DNA of 64,000 bases from Aselliscus stoliczkanus (GCA_033961575.1 CM066727.1:115494434-115558433); one strand, 5' to 3'; positions 11,916-23,295 are shown, counted from the first letter of the stretch. The notes: generated by a model not told the origin, from the letters alone. Made by a program: numbers and translations.

Positions 11916-12339
11916 ACCCTCCGGTCATGTGTCTATGCTTATTGCATTTCTGTTGTTGTTAGACATTTGTTATAATTGATGTTGGTTGGGTTTATATTAA
12001 TCTCATAGACAGTTTTAAAAACTTCCATTTTAAGGAAAATGGAAAGAAACTTGTAGTAGACTTAAATAAGAGCAAGTGATTAAATAAATTAAAAATATTT
12101 TTAAAAGCAAAGTTAAAGCATCTGTGGTGCTAGAATAGATATGGTCAAGGGATAACTAAATTAAATAATTTATTCTGAAGATGATGACTGTGGTGTATCA
12201 ATAAAGGATTTTAAATGAAGAAAAAAGAGACTTTGGATATTAACTTGTTTTTTCATGCCCTTAAACAGGTTATCTAAACATGGGCTACCAAGAAAGATTA
12301 TTTTCATTTTATGTTGATCAGCAATGCACTGCTGGAGTC

Positions 12340-12940
12340 AGTATGAATTGAGGTAGTGTGGCAAGTCATTTGGCAGTAAAACTATTCATACCCTTTGATC
12401 AGTCTTGTTCCAAAAAAGATTTAAGGCCACTCTGTAACCTTAGTCGTCCTATTTCTGGGAATTCACCTCAAGAAAAAACCTTGAAACACAGATACAAATT
12501 TTATTTAAACTTATTTATTCATTTATTGTTGCGGTATAATCTATACATAGTAAAACACACAGGTCTTAAGTTCACAGCTCAATGAGTATTTTACATATGT
12601 GTGATTCTCTATGCTATAGAACATTTCCCTTACCTAGAAAGTTCCCTTGTGCCTCTTTCCACTTAGATCTTTTTTTATTACTAAGTAGTATTCCATTGGA
12701 TGAATATATCACTATTTGTCTGCCTGTTATCTTCTTCATAAATGTGTGATTTAGTTTTGGAGTGTTATGAACATTTTGTATAAGTCTTTTTGGGAACATA
12801 CTGGGATGTCGGAAAAGTCATGATGCATTTTTGCAACGAAAAACACAGAAAAATACGTCATGACTTTTCCGATAACCCAGTATATACTAATTTCTCTAGG
12901 CTATGTACATCTGCAATACTTATTTAAAAAATAGCAACAA
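12340..12940. mobile_element. Abutting L1 fragments in opposite orientation
   Basis: 12345-12490 resembles the + strand ORF2 C-terminus (TATTTCTGGGAATTCACC). 12495-12800 is antisense L1 3' region (TTTATTGTTGCGGTATAATC, AGTAGTATTCCATTGGATG). The pair may be a twin-priming inversion or two elements. A palindromic MITE sits inside at 12801-12880. Confidence 0.65.
12801..12880. mobile_element. 80-bp palindromic mariner MITE
   Basis: The ends CTGGGATGTCGGAAAAGTCA and the reverse complement of TGACTTTTCCGATAACCCAG form a near-perfect inverted repeat, flanked by TA on both sides (12799-12800, 12881-12882). The ends match the terminal repeats of the mariner at 21326-23105, so it is probably a miniature derivative of that family. 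Confidence 0.88.
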
Positions 12941-12942
12941 GG

Positions 12943-13415
12943 GCTGGCTGAGTGACGCATTGGTTAAGAGTTGTCTTGGGGGACGGCCGAGCGACGCTGT
13001 GGTTAAGCGCTGGCTTGGGAAGCCAGTGGCCCTGGTTCAGTCCCACATGTGAGGGCTAGTGACACTGTGCTCAAAAAAAAAAAGAGTTGGCTTGGGACGC
13101 CAGCTCTGAGCAGCAGGGCCCCCTGTTCGGATCATGAGGGGCAGTGATGCTGTGCCCTCTACAGCTAAGATGGTGAACAACAGCTCAACCTGGAGCTGGG
13201 CTGCCTTGGGGATGGCGAGCAGCCGGTGTGAGCTTTCGTGATCCACCGTGAGTGGCCATCCAATGGCCGGCAAGCGACTGCCTGAGGTGGGAGGAGCACA
13301 ATGATAATACCAACATGGGCCAGTGAGGCAACGTCCTCCACAAATAGACTGAAGAACAAAAGGACAGCAACTTGTCTGTTCCCCTCCCGCAATTCCCACC
13401 CCGAAAAGCAACAAC
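12943..13415 (+). mobile_element. Long SINE (outer copy) carrying a nested short SINE
   Basis: The head GGGCTGGCTGAGTGACGCATTGG is followed after the insert by CCAGCTCTGAGCAGCAGG and a body ending near CCCCTCCCGCAATTCCCACC. The body is shortened in its central module relative to other long copies. Confidence 0.88.
12981..13081 (+). mobile_element. Nested short SINE
   Basis: The short head-only SINE (GGACGGCCGAGCGACGCTGTGG ... GACACTGTGCTC plus A run) is flanked by AAGAGTTGTCTTGGG (12966-12980) and AAGAGTTGGCTTGGG (13082-13096), one mismatch. The target is the same site in the host SINE as at 9124. Confidence 0.92.
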
Positions 13416-14120
13416 ATAAATACCCAGCAATGGGAATGGATTGGTATGGATAAAATATGCAGCCTTTAACAATTATGCATACAAAATTTAAGGAAAAAGT
13501 TTTGATATATATGACACAGAAAGAAAAATGCATAATTATTGTGTGGCATATATATTTTTTTACTTTTACATTTTTTAAATAAGGGAGCAAATTACTTTTC
13601 TAATAGAAAAATATACTTTAAAAGGATGAATTAGGATCATTGTAAATACTTTACATATTGTGAATTTTAATTATGTGAGCAGTAAAGGGTAGTCAGGTTG
13701 AACTTTTTTGTCTTTGTTTATATGACTTTCTGTATCTAATTCTAAAGCTTTCCCAATTGTAGATCAATTATGTGTATCAGGTGAAATAATTATTCATTAG
13801 ATGGTTAAATAGTCCTCTTCCTTAGTAATTACGAATGTGCAAATTAAATGACCTTAAGTTACTTTGATGCATCAGTAACCTAACAAATAACATCCTGAAT
13901 TGTCAACATGATAGAGAAAAAGGTTATTAACTTGTTGGGAGCAATATAAATTTATAAAGTACTATTATGGGGGAAAACAATCTTGAATAATTATATATAA
14001 GGAACCATAATAGTATAGTTTTTGGCTTTTGACTTTGAAAAATCCCACTTTAAAGCATAAAGATACTCATTGCTGAATAAAGATACCAAAAAAGAGGAAA
14101 AAGTTCCACACTTAAAAGAG

Positions 14121-14258
14121 AGCCGGCTGAGTGGCACAGTGGTTAAGTGGGAAGCCAGCAGCCCCGGTTCGGGTCCCACATATAAGGGCCAGTGACACTG
14201 CCTTAAACAAAAACAAACAAACAAACAAAATAAATAAATAAGTAAATAAAATAAAAAT
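14121..14258 (+). mobile_element. Short tRNA-derived SINE with (AAAC)/(AAAT) tail
   Basis: The short form starts AGCCGGCTGAGTGGCACAGTGG and ends GACACTGCCTT, followed by an AAAC then AAAT microsatellite tail. AAAAGAG repeats on both sides (14114-14120, 14259-14265). Confidence 0.9.
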
Positions 14259-14269
14259 AAAAGAGGTAA

Positions 14270-14920
14270 GGGCTGGCCAAGTGGCTCAGTTGATTAAGAG
14301 TTAGCTTAAGAGAGTGAGCTCTGAGCAGCAGGGCTGCTGGTTCGATTCCCACATGGGCCAGTGATGCTGCGCTTGAGCTGAGCTGCTGCGGAACTGCCAA
14401 TAGGTGGCAGGATGGCTCAGCTGGTGAGAGCACATGCTTCTAACAACAAGACTGCCTGTTCAATGTTAGGCTACACCCACCTGCAACTAAGACTGAACTC
14501 GGCTCCTTGAGCTAAGCTGCCACCCAGATGGCTCACTGAATAGAGCACACGCCTTTAACAACAAGGCTGCCAGGTTCGACTCCCTCATGGGATGGTGGCT
14601 ACACCCAACCGCAGCTAAGATTGAACACAGCACCTTGAGCTTAGCTGCCTCCTGGATGGCTCATTGGACAGAGCATGCACTCTTAACAACAAGGCTGCTG
14701 GTTCGACTCCCACATGGGATGGTGGCTACGCCCACCCTCAGCTAAGATTGAACACAGCACCTTGAGCCTAGAGGCCACGAGCTGCCAACGGGCAGTCAGA
14801 TGGCAACTGGCACCCTCCACAATGAAGTTCAAAGAATAACAACTTGGCTGGTCCCCTTCCCCAGTTCCCAAACACTGTTTCCCCCTCCCCCCAGTTCCCC
14901 AATTTAAAAAAGAAAAAAAA
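14270..14920 (+). mobile_element. Multimeric SINE with four tRNA-like units
   Basis: Four successive tRNA-like heads are visible: GGCTGGCCAAGTGGCTCAGT, GGATGGCTCAGCTGGTGAG, AGATGGCTCACTGAATAGAG and GGATGGCTCATTGGACAGAG. Units 1, 3 and 4 retain a B-box such as GGTTCGACTCCC. Linkers repeat the words AACTAAGACTGAAC and CACCTTGAGC. It ends in the common CCCTCCACAATGAAG and GTTCCCCAAT tail and directly precedes the L1 derivative at 14925. Confidence 0.9.
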
Positions 14921-16022
14921 AGAAAAATGGCGGAATAGACAGACACTGTGCTAACTACCTCCCAGGATCACACCAAAATTACAAACAATTTATACAGCAT
15001 GCAACCCTGTAGGTCCCCAGAACATACATGAACAGAACCACTAAACGAAGAACTTCAAGTGGAGGCCACGTCGGGTCTGGTAGGACAGGCGGAGACGAGA
15101 GAGGGCAAACCCCGTGAGGGAAGCCCCAGCTGTGGGGAGGCTTCTCTGGTTGGGGGAGAGACCCTCTGGCTGCACTCCAAGCTCACCAGCCCAGAGTTCC
15201 TTTGCTGGGAAGATGAGATCTAAGATAGCCAGCAGTAAATTAGTGAGGACACTCTTTGCTCAGCTCGGTGAGGCTGAGAGCGGCTAGAGAATCAGTGGGG
15301 TCGGCGCACGGGCTTGCTCACCAGTGAGCACTTACCTGGCTACTGGGGGAGGGAGTAGCTGTGAGAGCCAGGCCCAGCAGCCTGTGGGGACAGACTGAAC
15401 TGAGCACCTTTGGTACAAAAGCTGGAGGTTCTTGGACTATTGTTCCCATGGTGTGGAGCCTGCACACGAGTGGTATACAGGAAGGTGCCATTTTGTCAGG
15501 GTTGGGCCCTCCCACAGAGGGTCAGGTCCAGGACCTCATTGGTCTGGTGGAATTGGCGCAGAAGTGCGTGTGTGCGTGCGCGCGTGCATGCAGCCTTGGA
15601 TCCCCACCCTCTGTCCAGCTTATACTGCGTTGCCAAGGAAACGCTGGGCGGGTGCCCTCCGGCTCCAACAGGCTGCTCACTAGATCCGGGAGTGCGTGAG
15701 CCGCCTCAGATCCCACCCTCCATACTGCGTTGCCAGGGAAACACCTGGTGGGCGTGCTCCGCCTCCAACAGGCTGCTCACTGAGAGGCGGAAGTGCGTGA
15801 GCCGCCTTGGGTCCGCTCTCTGCACTGCGCTTGCAGAGTTGCCAGGCTGGTGATTGGTTGTCGGGCTGCTCGGCCTGATCTGCAAGCAGCTGATTGGGAC
15901 AGGCTGAGACTCAGAGTTTTGCTGGGAGTGTTGGGCCGTGAGCTGTGTGCCTGCGTGATCCAGCCAGGGCTCTCCAGATGAGCTATCTAATACATCAAAG
16001 CAATTCCAGTGTGACAACCAGA

Positions 16023-16893
16023 ATGGGGACACAAAGAAACATGTCACAAGTAAAAGATCAAAAGAAACCTCTAGAAATGGAACCAAATGAAACAGAGGGA
16101 TCTAACCTTTCAGAGTCAGAGTTTAGAATACTGATGATAAGAATGTTTAACAAACTTAGTGAGGACATAAGGAAAGATAGAGAAATCATAAAAAACAACC
16201 TGTTAGAACTAAAGTATACAATAACTGAAATGAAGAACACACTCGAAGGAATCACCAGTAGAGTAGATGAAGCAGAGGAGCGGATCAGCAATTTGGAAGA
16301 CAAAATAGCAGAAATCACCCAGTTGGAACAACAAAAAGAAAAAAGAATAAAAAAGAATGAAAATAGTTTAAGAGCCCTATGGGACAAGATGAAACGCAAA
16401 AACTATTGCATCATAGAAATACCACGAGGAGAAGCGAAGAAGCAAGGGGTGGAGAATGTATTTGAAAAAATAGAGACTGAAAACTTCCCTACCCTGGTGA
16501 AGGAAATCGACATACATGCCCAGGAAGTGCAGAGGGTTCCAAACAAGCTGAACCCAAACAGGTCCACACCAAGACACATCATAGTTAAAATGGCAAACGT
16601 TAAAGACAGAGACAGAATCCTAAAAGCAGCAAGAGAAAGACAGAAGGTTCCTTACAAAGGAACTCCTATTAGACTAATAGCTGACATGTCTACAGAAACT
16701 CTGCAGGCCAGAAGGGAGTGGAGGAGATATTCAAAGTGACACAAAATAAAGGTCTACAACCAAGATTACTGTACCCAGCACGGCTATCACTTAAAATTGA
16801 AGGAGAAATAAAGAGCTTCTCAGGAAAGGATAAGCTTAAGGAGTTCATTACCACCAAGCCAGCATTGCAAGAAATGTTAAAAGGGCTTTTTTA
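16023..16893 (+). pseudogene. L1 ORF1 (RNA-binding chaperone), one frameshift
   Basis: The ORF begins at the ATG reading MGTQRNMSQ, the start also kept in the HAL1-like copy at 53399. An upstream in-frame ATG at 15945 is probably 5'UTR. Residues about 25-120 form a heptad-rich coiled coil (for example EERISNLEDKI). The RRM begins around YCIIEIPRG and the C-terminal domain includes STPRHIIVK and RILKAARER. This is the order of mammalian L1 ORF1p, which trimerises and coats L1 RNA. The frame is open to 16739. Comparison with copy 2 shows a one-base deletion near 16720 that shifts the last ~55 codons, which continue in another frame to a stop at about 16891. Confidence 0.88.
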
Positions 16894-16952
16894 AACAAAA
16901 GAAAGGGGTAAACAAGCTAACCCAGGAAGACCAGGAATACAAATAAAAAAAT

Positions 16953-17546
16953 GGCAATACATATGCACCTATCAATAATCATTTTAAATGTGAATGGGCT
17001 AAATGCTCCAATCAAAAGACAGAGAGTGGCTGAATGGATAAGAAAATAGGACCCATGTATATGCTCTTTACAGATGGAATAAGATATTTCATGCAAATGA
17101 AAATGAGAAAAAAAAGCTGGAGTAGCAGTACTTATTTTGGACAAAATAGACTTTAAATTGAAGACTACAATAAAAGACAAAAAAGGGCACTATAACCCTA
17201 ATAAACATCTATGCACCCAACATAGGAACTCCTAATTATATATAACAGATTTTGACAGACATAAAGACAGAGATCAACAGTAACACTATCATAGTAGGGG
17301 ACTTCAACACCCCATTGTCACCAATGGATAGACCCTTTAGACAGAAAATCAACACAGAAAGAGGGGCCTTAAATGACACTTTGGATCAGCTGGACTTCGT
17401 CGATATTTTTAGAGCATTTCACCCTGAAACTACAGAATATACATTCTTCTCAAGTGCACAGGGGACATTTTCCAAGATAGACCACATTTTAGGCCACAAC
17501 AAGTCTCAGTAAATTTAAGAAGATTGAAATCATATCAAGCAGATAT
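16953..17546 (+). pseudogene. L1 ORF2 endonuclease remnant
   Basis: Fragments read like the L1 AP-endonuclease N-terminal domain: LNVNGLNAP near the start, KAGVAVLILDKIDF in the middle, and NTIIVGDFNTPLSPMDR, FRAFHPETTEYTFFSSAQG and KIDHILGH at 17279-17500. In-frame stops occur, for example after WIRK. Compared with canonical L1, the segment holding the catalytic QETH motif and the segment between GHY and INIYAPN are missing. The reading stops where the 3'UTR begins, so there is no reverse transcriptase. Confidence 0.85.
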
Positions 17547-19056
17547 AAAATAAAAACTGGGAGGGAGTGGGGATGAGAGAGAGGGGGAAGGTTTTGGACA
17601 GCTTAGGTGGGTGACTACAATGTTGCAACAGGGATATGGGGGGCAGTTCTGGGAATGTAATTGATAATGTTGTGAAGAGACTATTAAGTGAAATAAGTCA
17701 GTTGGAGAAAGAAAAAATACCATATGATCTCACTTATATGTGGAATGTGAAAAACTGAATGAACGAGCAAAGTAAACAGACTCATAGATATAGAGGAAAC
17801 TGAGGGTTGGTGGTTCGGAGCGGGGTGGGCATAAGGGAGAGAAAAGGAAGGGATTAAACAGCATAAATAGATAACGACAATGTTGCCACAGGGATATGAA
17901 ACACAGTTCGGGGAATATAATAATGTTGTAAAAACTTTGTGGCATGTCAGGTGGTCACATGTCTTGTTAGGGAGACCACTTCATGGATGGAGTAGAGGCT
18001 TGATCACTGCCCTGTACACCTGAAGCTGATGTTGTATAATATTGTATGCCAACTGTAATTGAATATATAGATTGTCACGGGATGTGGAGTATACTGTGGA
18101 AGGGAATCAAAGGAATTGTAATAGATATGTATGATATGGGGGGGAGGAGTGGGGTGGCGAACTGGTGGAGGGGAGTTGTCACTTTGAGGGGTAAAAAGTC
18201 AAAGTATTGCATTGTGTTGTACACCTGAAACTAATTAAAAAAATGTTTATTTCACAATAAAAGATTATAAAAGAAAATAGAAAAAGAAGGGAAAATAATA
18301 GGATTCCATCTTATCAGTGGAATAGAATACTTTATCCATTGAAACATGATATGTATACAAATTTTGTAAATAAAAGGAGATATGTATGAGTGTGTATATA
18401 TAAATAATAATTGAAAAAATAGACCAAAATGAGTTTTTATAGAGTTCACAGCAGATTTTTATATGTATTGAATTCATAATACATTTAAAAATCAATTTTA
18501 CTGTATGTTAATTTTAAAACTTAATAATAACAAACTGAGGTTGAGAAAAAGAAAAAGGAATACAAACCTATACTGACAAATATCAGAAACTAATTTATAA
18601 TAGAATTGAAAATCCAGAATTTAAACCCACATATATATGGGCAGATAATTTTGACAGAGGAGCCAAAAATATACAGTGGAGAAAAGAAAACCTTTTCAAT
18701 AAATGGTGCTGGGACTATTGGAAAGCCATGTGCAAAAGAATGACACTAGACTGCTGTTACCATGTACCAAAATTAACTCAAAATGGATGAAAGACCTAGA
18801 CATAAGACCTGAAACAATAAATTGCGTAGAAGAAAACATAGGTACCAAACTTACGGACCTTGGGTTCAGAGAGTATTTTATGAATTTAACCTCAAAGGCA
18901 GGGGAAGTAAAAGCAAAAATAAATGAATGGGATATATCAAACTAAAAAGCTTCTGCACAGCAAAATAAACGATCAACAAAAGAAAGAGACAACCAACCGA
19001 ATGGGAGAAGATATTTGCAAACAGCTCCTCTGGTAAGAAGCTAATATCCAAAATGC

Positions 19057-20181
19057 GAGGTTCGACAATTAAGTTTGGATGAACTCATCCTAGAAAAACT
19101 GCTATATACGTCATTGCTGATTATCACTATGGTCACCTTTGAAGTACTCCCCCTTAGGAAGCTATACACCAACGCCAAGCCAGCACCTGGTCCACTTTTC
19201 AAAGCAGTTTTGGAATTCTTTTTCTGGAATGGCCATCAGAGGTGTCTATTACCGTTGATGTCCTGAATGTCATCAAAATGTCTTCCTTTCACTATTTCCT
19301 TGATCTTTGGGTAAAGAAAGAAGTCATTGGAGGCTGGCCGAGTGGCTCAGTTGGTTAAGAGCGTGAGCTCTGAGCAACAGGGTCGCCGATTTGATTCCCA
19401 CATGGGCCACTGAGTTTCGTCTGAGGTGAGCTCAGGTGGCAACAGGTGGCAGGATGGCTCAGCTGGTGAGAGCACGTGCTCCTAACAACAAAGTTGCCAG
19501 TTCGACTCCCGCATGGGATGGTGGGCTTTGCCCACCCGCAACTAAGATTGAACATGGCACCTTGAGCTGAGCTGCCCTGAACTGCTGATGGGCGGCCGGA
19601 TAGCTCAGTGATTAGTGTGTGCACTCTTAGCAACAAGGTTTCTGGTTCAAAACCACATGGAATGGTGAGCTGTGCCCACTCACAACTAAAATTGAACACG
19701 GCATCTTGAGCTGAACAGCTGTGAGCTGCCGATGGCCAGCCAGATGGACTTGGAGCTGAGCTAGCTGCGCCCTCCACAACTAAGATCGAAGAACAACACT
19801 TGGCTGTTACCCTTCCCCAATTCCTCAACACTGTTGCCCTTTCCTCAATTCCCCAATAAAATCTTTGAAAAAAAAGATGTCCTTGGAGGCCAGATCAGGT
19901 GAGTAGGGAGGGTGTTCCAATACAGTTATTTGTTTACTGGCCAAAAACTCCCTCACAGTGCCATGTGAGCTGGTGCATTGTCGTGATGCAAGAGCCATGA
20001 ATTGTTGGCGAAATGTTCAGGCCGTCTGACTTTTTCACGCAGCCTTTTCAGCACTTCCAAAGAGTAAACTTGGTTAACTGTTTGTCCAGTTGTACAAATT
20101 CATAATGAATAACCCTCTCTGATATCACAAAAGGTTAGCAACATCGTTCCAACAAGTTCTTAAACTTAATTGTCAGACTTC
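19057..20181 (-). mobile_element. Mariner element, decayed, interrupted by a SINE
   Basis: Inverted ends GAGGTTCGACAATTAAGTTT and the reverse complement of AAACTTAATTGTCAGACTTC bound it. The minus strand contains recognisable mariner transposase C-terminal pieces: a CATCACGACAATGCACC catalytic-motif region (reading HHDNAP-like) and a CCCTACTCACCTGATCTGGC region (PYSPDLA). The N-terminal part is missing and stops are present. It is inserted in L1. Confidence 0.85.
19334..19873 (+). mobile_element. Multi-unit tRNA-derived SINE inside the mariner
   Basis: Three tRNA-like units are seen (GGCCGAGTGGCTCAGTTGG, GGATGGCTCAGCTGGTGAG, GGATAGCTCAGTGATTAG) with a tail CCCCAATAAAATC. Near-identical flanks AAGAAGTCATTGGAGG and AAGATGTCCTTGGAGG are the target duplication. 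Confidence 0.92.
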
Positions 20182-20357
20182 ATATATAAAGAACACATAC
20201 AACTCAAAAACAAAAAACCAAACAGTCCAATTAAGAAATGAGCACAGGACCTGAACATACACTTATCCCAAGAAGACATACAAACAGCCACCAGATATAT
20301 GAAAATAAGCTCAACTTCACTAAGTATTAGGGAAATGCAAATCAAAACCACAATGAG

Positions 20358-20464
20358 GGGCCAGCCGAGTGACATGGTGGTTAAGAGCTGGCTTGGGACA
20401 CCAGCGACCCCAGTTCAGATCCCACATATGAGGGCCAGTGTCACTGCCTTCTAAAAAGAAAAAA
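20358..20464 (+). mobile_element. Short tRNA-derived SINE
   Basis: The short form with head GGCCAGCCGAGTGACATGGTGG, B-box AGTTCAGATCC and terminus GTGTCACTGCCTTC plus A tail. Duplication AAAACCACAATGAG/AAAACCACAGTGAG (20344-20357, 20465-20478). Confidence 0.93.
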
Positions 20465-21470
20465 AAAACCACAGTGAGATATCACCTCACACCTGTTAGA
20501 ATGGCTATCACCAACAAGACAAATAAGTGTTGGAGAGGCTGTGGAGACAAAGGAACCCTCATATACTGTTGGTGAGAATGCAGATTAGTACAGCTGCTAT
20601 GGAAGGCAGTGTGGAGGTTCCTCAAAAAATTAAGAATAGAATTACCATATGACCCAGCAGTCCCTCTTCTGGGGATGTACCCAAAAAGTCTGAAAACATT
20701 TATCTGTAGAGATACATGTACTTCGTTCATTGAAGCGTTATTTATGGTGGTCAAGACATGGAAACAACCAAAGTGTTCTTAGGTAGATGATTAGATAAAG
20801 ATGTGGTGTATATATACACAATGGAATATTACTTGACCATAAGAAAAGATGAAATACTGCCATTTGCAACAACATGGATGGGTCCAGAGATTATCATGGT
20901 AAGCAAAATAAGACAAAAAGTCAAGAACCATATTACTTCACTCATATGTGGGATATAAAACTGAAAGCAGCCAAGGAAGACAGACAAAGAAACAAAAACT
21001 CATAGACACAGACAACAGGTTAGTGGTTACCAGAGGGTTAGAAGAGGGGAAAGGGGGTGAAATATATGGTGATGGAGGGAGGACTGAATTTGGGTGGTGA
21101 ACACACAATGTGATATATAGATGATGTATCATAGAAATGTACACTTGAAACCTATATAATTTTACTAACCTATGTCACCCCAATAAATTTAATAAATAGA
21201 AAAAAAATAAATTCATTGTAATGTGAATTTATTCATTGTCATTTGTAGTATATTGGGATTTTTTTTTCTCTAAAAGTTTTTAAAAATTTCTTTAAAAGAT
21301 TAGCTATATAGGCAATGGTATTGTATTGGGTTGTTGGAAAAGTCATGACGTGTTTTGTCTTATGTTTTTCAAAGGCCATTTATTTATATACAGAACAAAG
21401 ATCAGTCAATGATATGTTGCCCGTTTTGTTCGATAACCATTTGCCATCTTTCAGTGAGCTTCATAATTCC

Positions 21471-22433
21471 TCATTCATAGAAGAACCTGTCTTTATTTGT
21501 GAAAAAGTGAATAGGGTGCTGATTTACAGCCTCATCTGAATTCAATGTTATACCACGCAAGGAGTTTTGAAGACAGTGAGACAAGTGGAAGTCTGACGGC
21601 ACAAGGTCAGGTGAGTATGGTGGCTGTGGCAACACATTCCACCCAAGCTCCACTAATTTTTGACAGGTGATCAAACTTGTGTGTGGTCTCGTGTTGTTGT
21701 GATGGAACACAACTCCTTTACATTTAACAAGCTCTGGACATTTCTGGATGATGGATTCATTCAAACTGTCCAATTGCCAACAGTACACATTCGGTTTGAT
21801 TGTTTGGTCCCTTGGTAGGAGCTCAAAAAACACACCTTTAAAATCCCACCACATGGAGAGCATAACCTTCCTCTGAAGAGTGTCTGCTTTCAATGTCGTT
21901 TGAAGCGAATCATCACGTCGGGACCAAGACGTTTTGCACACCACATTGTTGTAAACAATCCACTTCTCATCACCAGTTATCAGTCGCTTTAAAAAAGGAT
22001 CGTTTGGGCCGGCCGAGTGGCGCATTGGTTAAGCGCTGGTTTTGGGATGCCAGCGGCCCCGGTTCGGATCCCACATGAGGGCCAGTGACACTGCCCTCTA
22101 CAGCTAACAACAGCTCCACCTGGATCTGGGCTGTGCGAGCCCCGGTGATGGTGTGGGCTGCAGCCCCTGCTGCAGTGGGCTGCTGTAGGCTGCAGTGAGA
22201 GGCCCGCAGCCAGCGTGAGCGGCTGGCAGCCAAGCGTGAGCTGCCAATAGCCGCGATGAGCGACATCCAGAGGCCAGCGACCAATCTGCCTCATCCGGGA
22301 AGAGCGCAATGACGATACCAACATTGAAGCAACATCCTCCGCAACTAAACTGAAGAACAAGAAGACGGCAACTTGTCTGTTCCCCTTCCCCGATTCCCCA
22401 ACGCTGCTCCCCTCCACCAATTCCCCAATAAAA

Positions 22434-22473
<40 letters not shown>

Positions 22474-22915
22474 AAAAATAAAAAAGGATCGTTTTCCTCA
22501 TGTTTAATGAGCATATTGCAGATGTTTATATGCACTGTTAAATGAACTTCTTAGTTCATGCGGAACCCAAATATCAAGCTTGCTTACATTATTTAAGCTT
22601 CTTCAGGTGATCGTGAACGCTTGAATGATGGATGTTCAATTTTTCTGCAATCTCTCATGTCGTGTAACATGGGTTTGACTCAATCAATGCCTTTATTTTA
22701 TCGTCATCAACCTTGGTGGGCTTCCCTGACTGAGAAGCATCGTTGAGATCAAAATCACCAGTACGGAATTTCATGAACCATCATTGGCACTGACGTTTTT
22801 GTAGAGCATTGTCACCGTAAACTTTATGCAACTTTTCACAAGTTTAACGCACGTTCTTCCCTTTATGGAAGTAAAGCAGTAAAATATGGCAAAAACGTAC
22901 AGTTTGGTCTTCCAT
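21471..22915 (-). pseudogene. Mariner transposase, inactive
   Basis: The frame would start at an ATG at 22915-22913 and runs leftwards. The N-terminal DNA-binding part (22500-22915) contains stops. The longest open part, 21471-22025, carries TGDEKW (first catalytic Asp), then FHHNNTRPHTS, and YSPDLVPSDFHL. The third Asp lies at the correct D34D spacing from the HHNN motif, but the second catalytic Asp is replaced by Asn. With the SINE insertion, the stops and this substitution the enzyme must be dead. Confidence 0.9.
22006..22479 (+). mobile_element. Long tRNA-derived SINE inside the mariner
   Basis: A complete long form with a roughly 30-nt A tail is flanked by a perfect duplication AAAAAAGGATCGTTT (21991-22005, 22480-22494). 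It is therefore younger than the mariner. Confidence 0.96.
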
Positions 22916-23295
22916 CTTCAACCAACAAGTAAAATCTCCAAAACTCAACCAAATCGCTCAATTTTTATTTTTTTTAGAATGAAGCTATAACTATCAGATG
23001 TCACATGACATAGCAATAACATAGATGTGAATGACTCTAATACTTTCAAAACTGAACGAGTGCTATCTGTTGCAAACATGCGTCATGACGTTTCCGACAA
23101 CCCAATAATAGCGTTGTATGGTGTCAGATGAGTAGTAAACTTGTTAGGGTTATCACTTTGTAAGGTGTGTAAATGCCTAATTATTATGTTGTTTTGTACA
23201 CCTGAAATTAATTTATAAAAGGAAAAAAGATGAGCTATGTTTGTTTATGCCCATTTATATTATGTGTATATATATATACTAAATTACATTGAATA

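Larger units (their letters stand above)
14925..18265 (+). mobile_element. Internally deleted L1 derivative, copy 1
   Basis: The element runs from an L1-like 5' start (AATGGCGGAATAGACAGACAC) through a GC-rich 5'UTR (to about 16000), ORF1 (16023-16893), a shortened and stop-containing endonuclease remnant (16953-17546), then straight into a purine-rich 3'UTR that ends CACAATAAAAG. The reverse-transcriptase and cysteine-rich parts of ORF2 are absent except for a few codons from the ORF2 end near 17690. Copy 2 on the opposite strand has the same joints. A clean target duplication cannot be defined because both flanks are A-rich. Confidence 0.9.
18585..21215 (+). mobile_element. L1 ORF2 C-terminal/3' fragment with nested insertions
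   Basis: The + strand L1 sequence (AATCCAGAATTTAAACCCACAT, AACCTTTTCAATAAATGGTG, then ATTACTTGACCATAAG near 20830) represents the ORF2 C-terminus and 3'UTR, ending AATAAATTTAATAAATAG. It is split by a mariner (19057-20181) and by a short SINE (20358-20464). Short ORFs such as 18703-18945 are decayed ORF2. Confidence 0.9.
21326..23105 (-). mobile_element. Mariner element with intact terminal repeats
   Basis: The ends TTGGGTTGTTGGAAAAGTCA and the reverse complement of TGACGTTTCCGACAACCCAA are well-matched inverted repeats, and TA flanks both sides (21324-21325, 23106-23107). The body encodes a transposase on the minus strand. A long SINE (22006-22479) interrupts it; without it the element is about 1.3 kb, the usual mariner size. 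Confidence 0.95.
21300..23225 (+). mobile_element. L1-type 3'UTR fragment split by a mariner
   Basis: 21300-21325 and 23106-23225 join into one segment of the same 3'UTR module seen at 17880-18250 and 54700-54870: GGCAATGGTATTGTA, then GGTGTCAGATGAGTAGTA, then TTGTACACCTGAAATTAAT and an A-rich end. The mariner at 21326-23105 lies between them. Confidence 0.75.

Noticed and set aside
14270..14720. Runs with good A- and B-boxes, considered as true tRNA genes
   Set aside because: They do not fold as a full cloverleaf with a matching acceptor stem, and they are joined to SINE linkers and tails.
15361..15853. Overlapping 110-150 codon + strand frames
   Set aside because: They lie in the GC-rich 5'UTR of the L1 derivative and reappear as antisense frames in copy 2 (35073-35630) with frame differences, so they are not genes.
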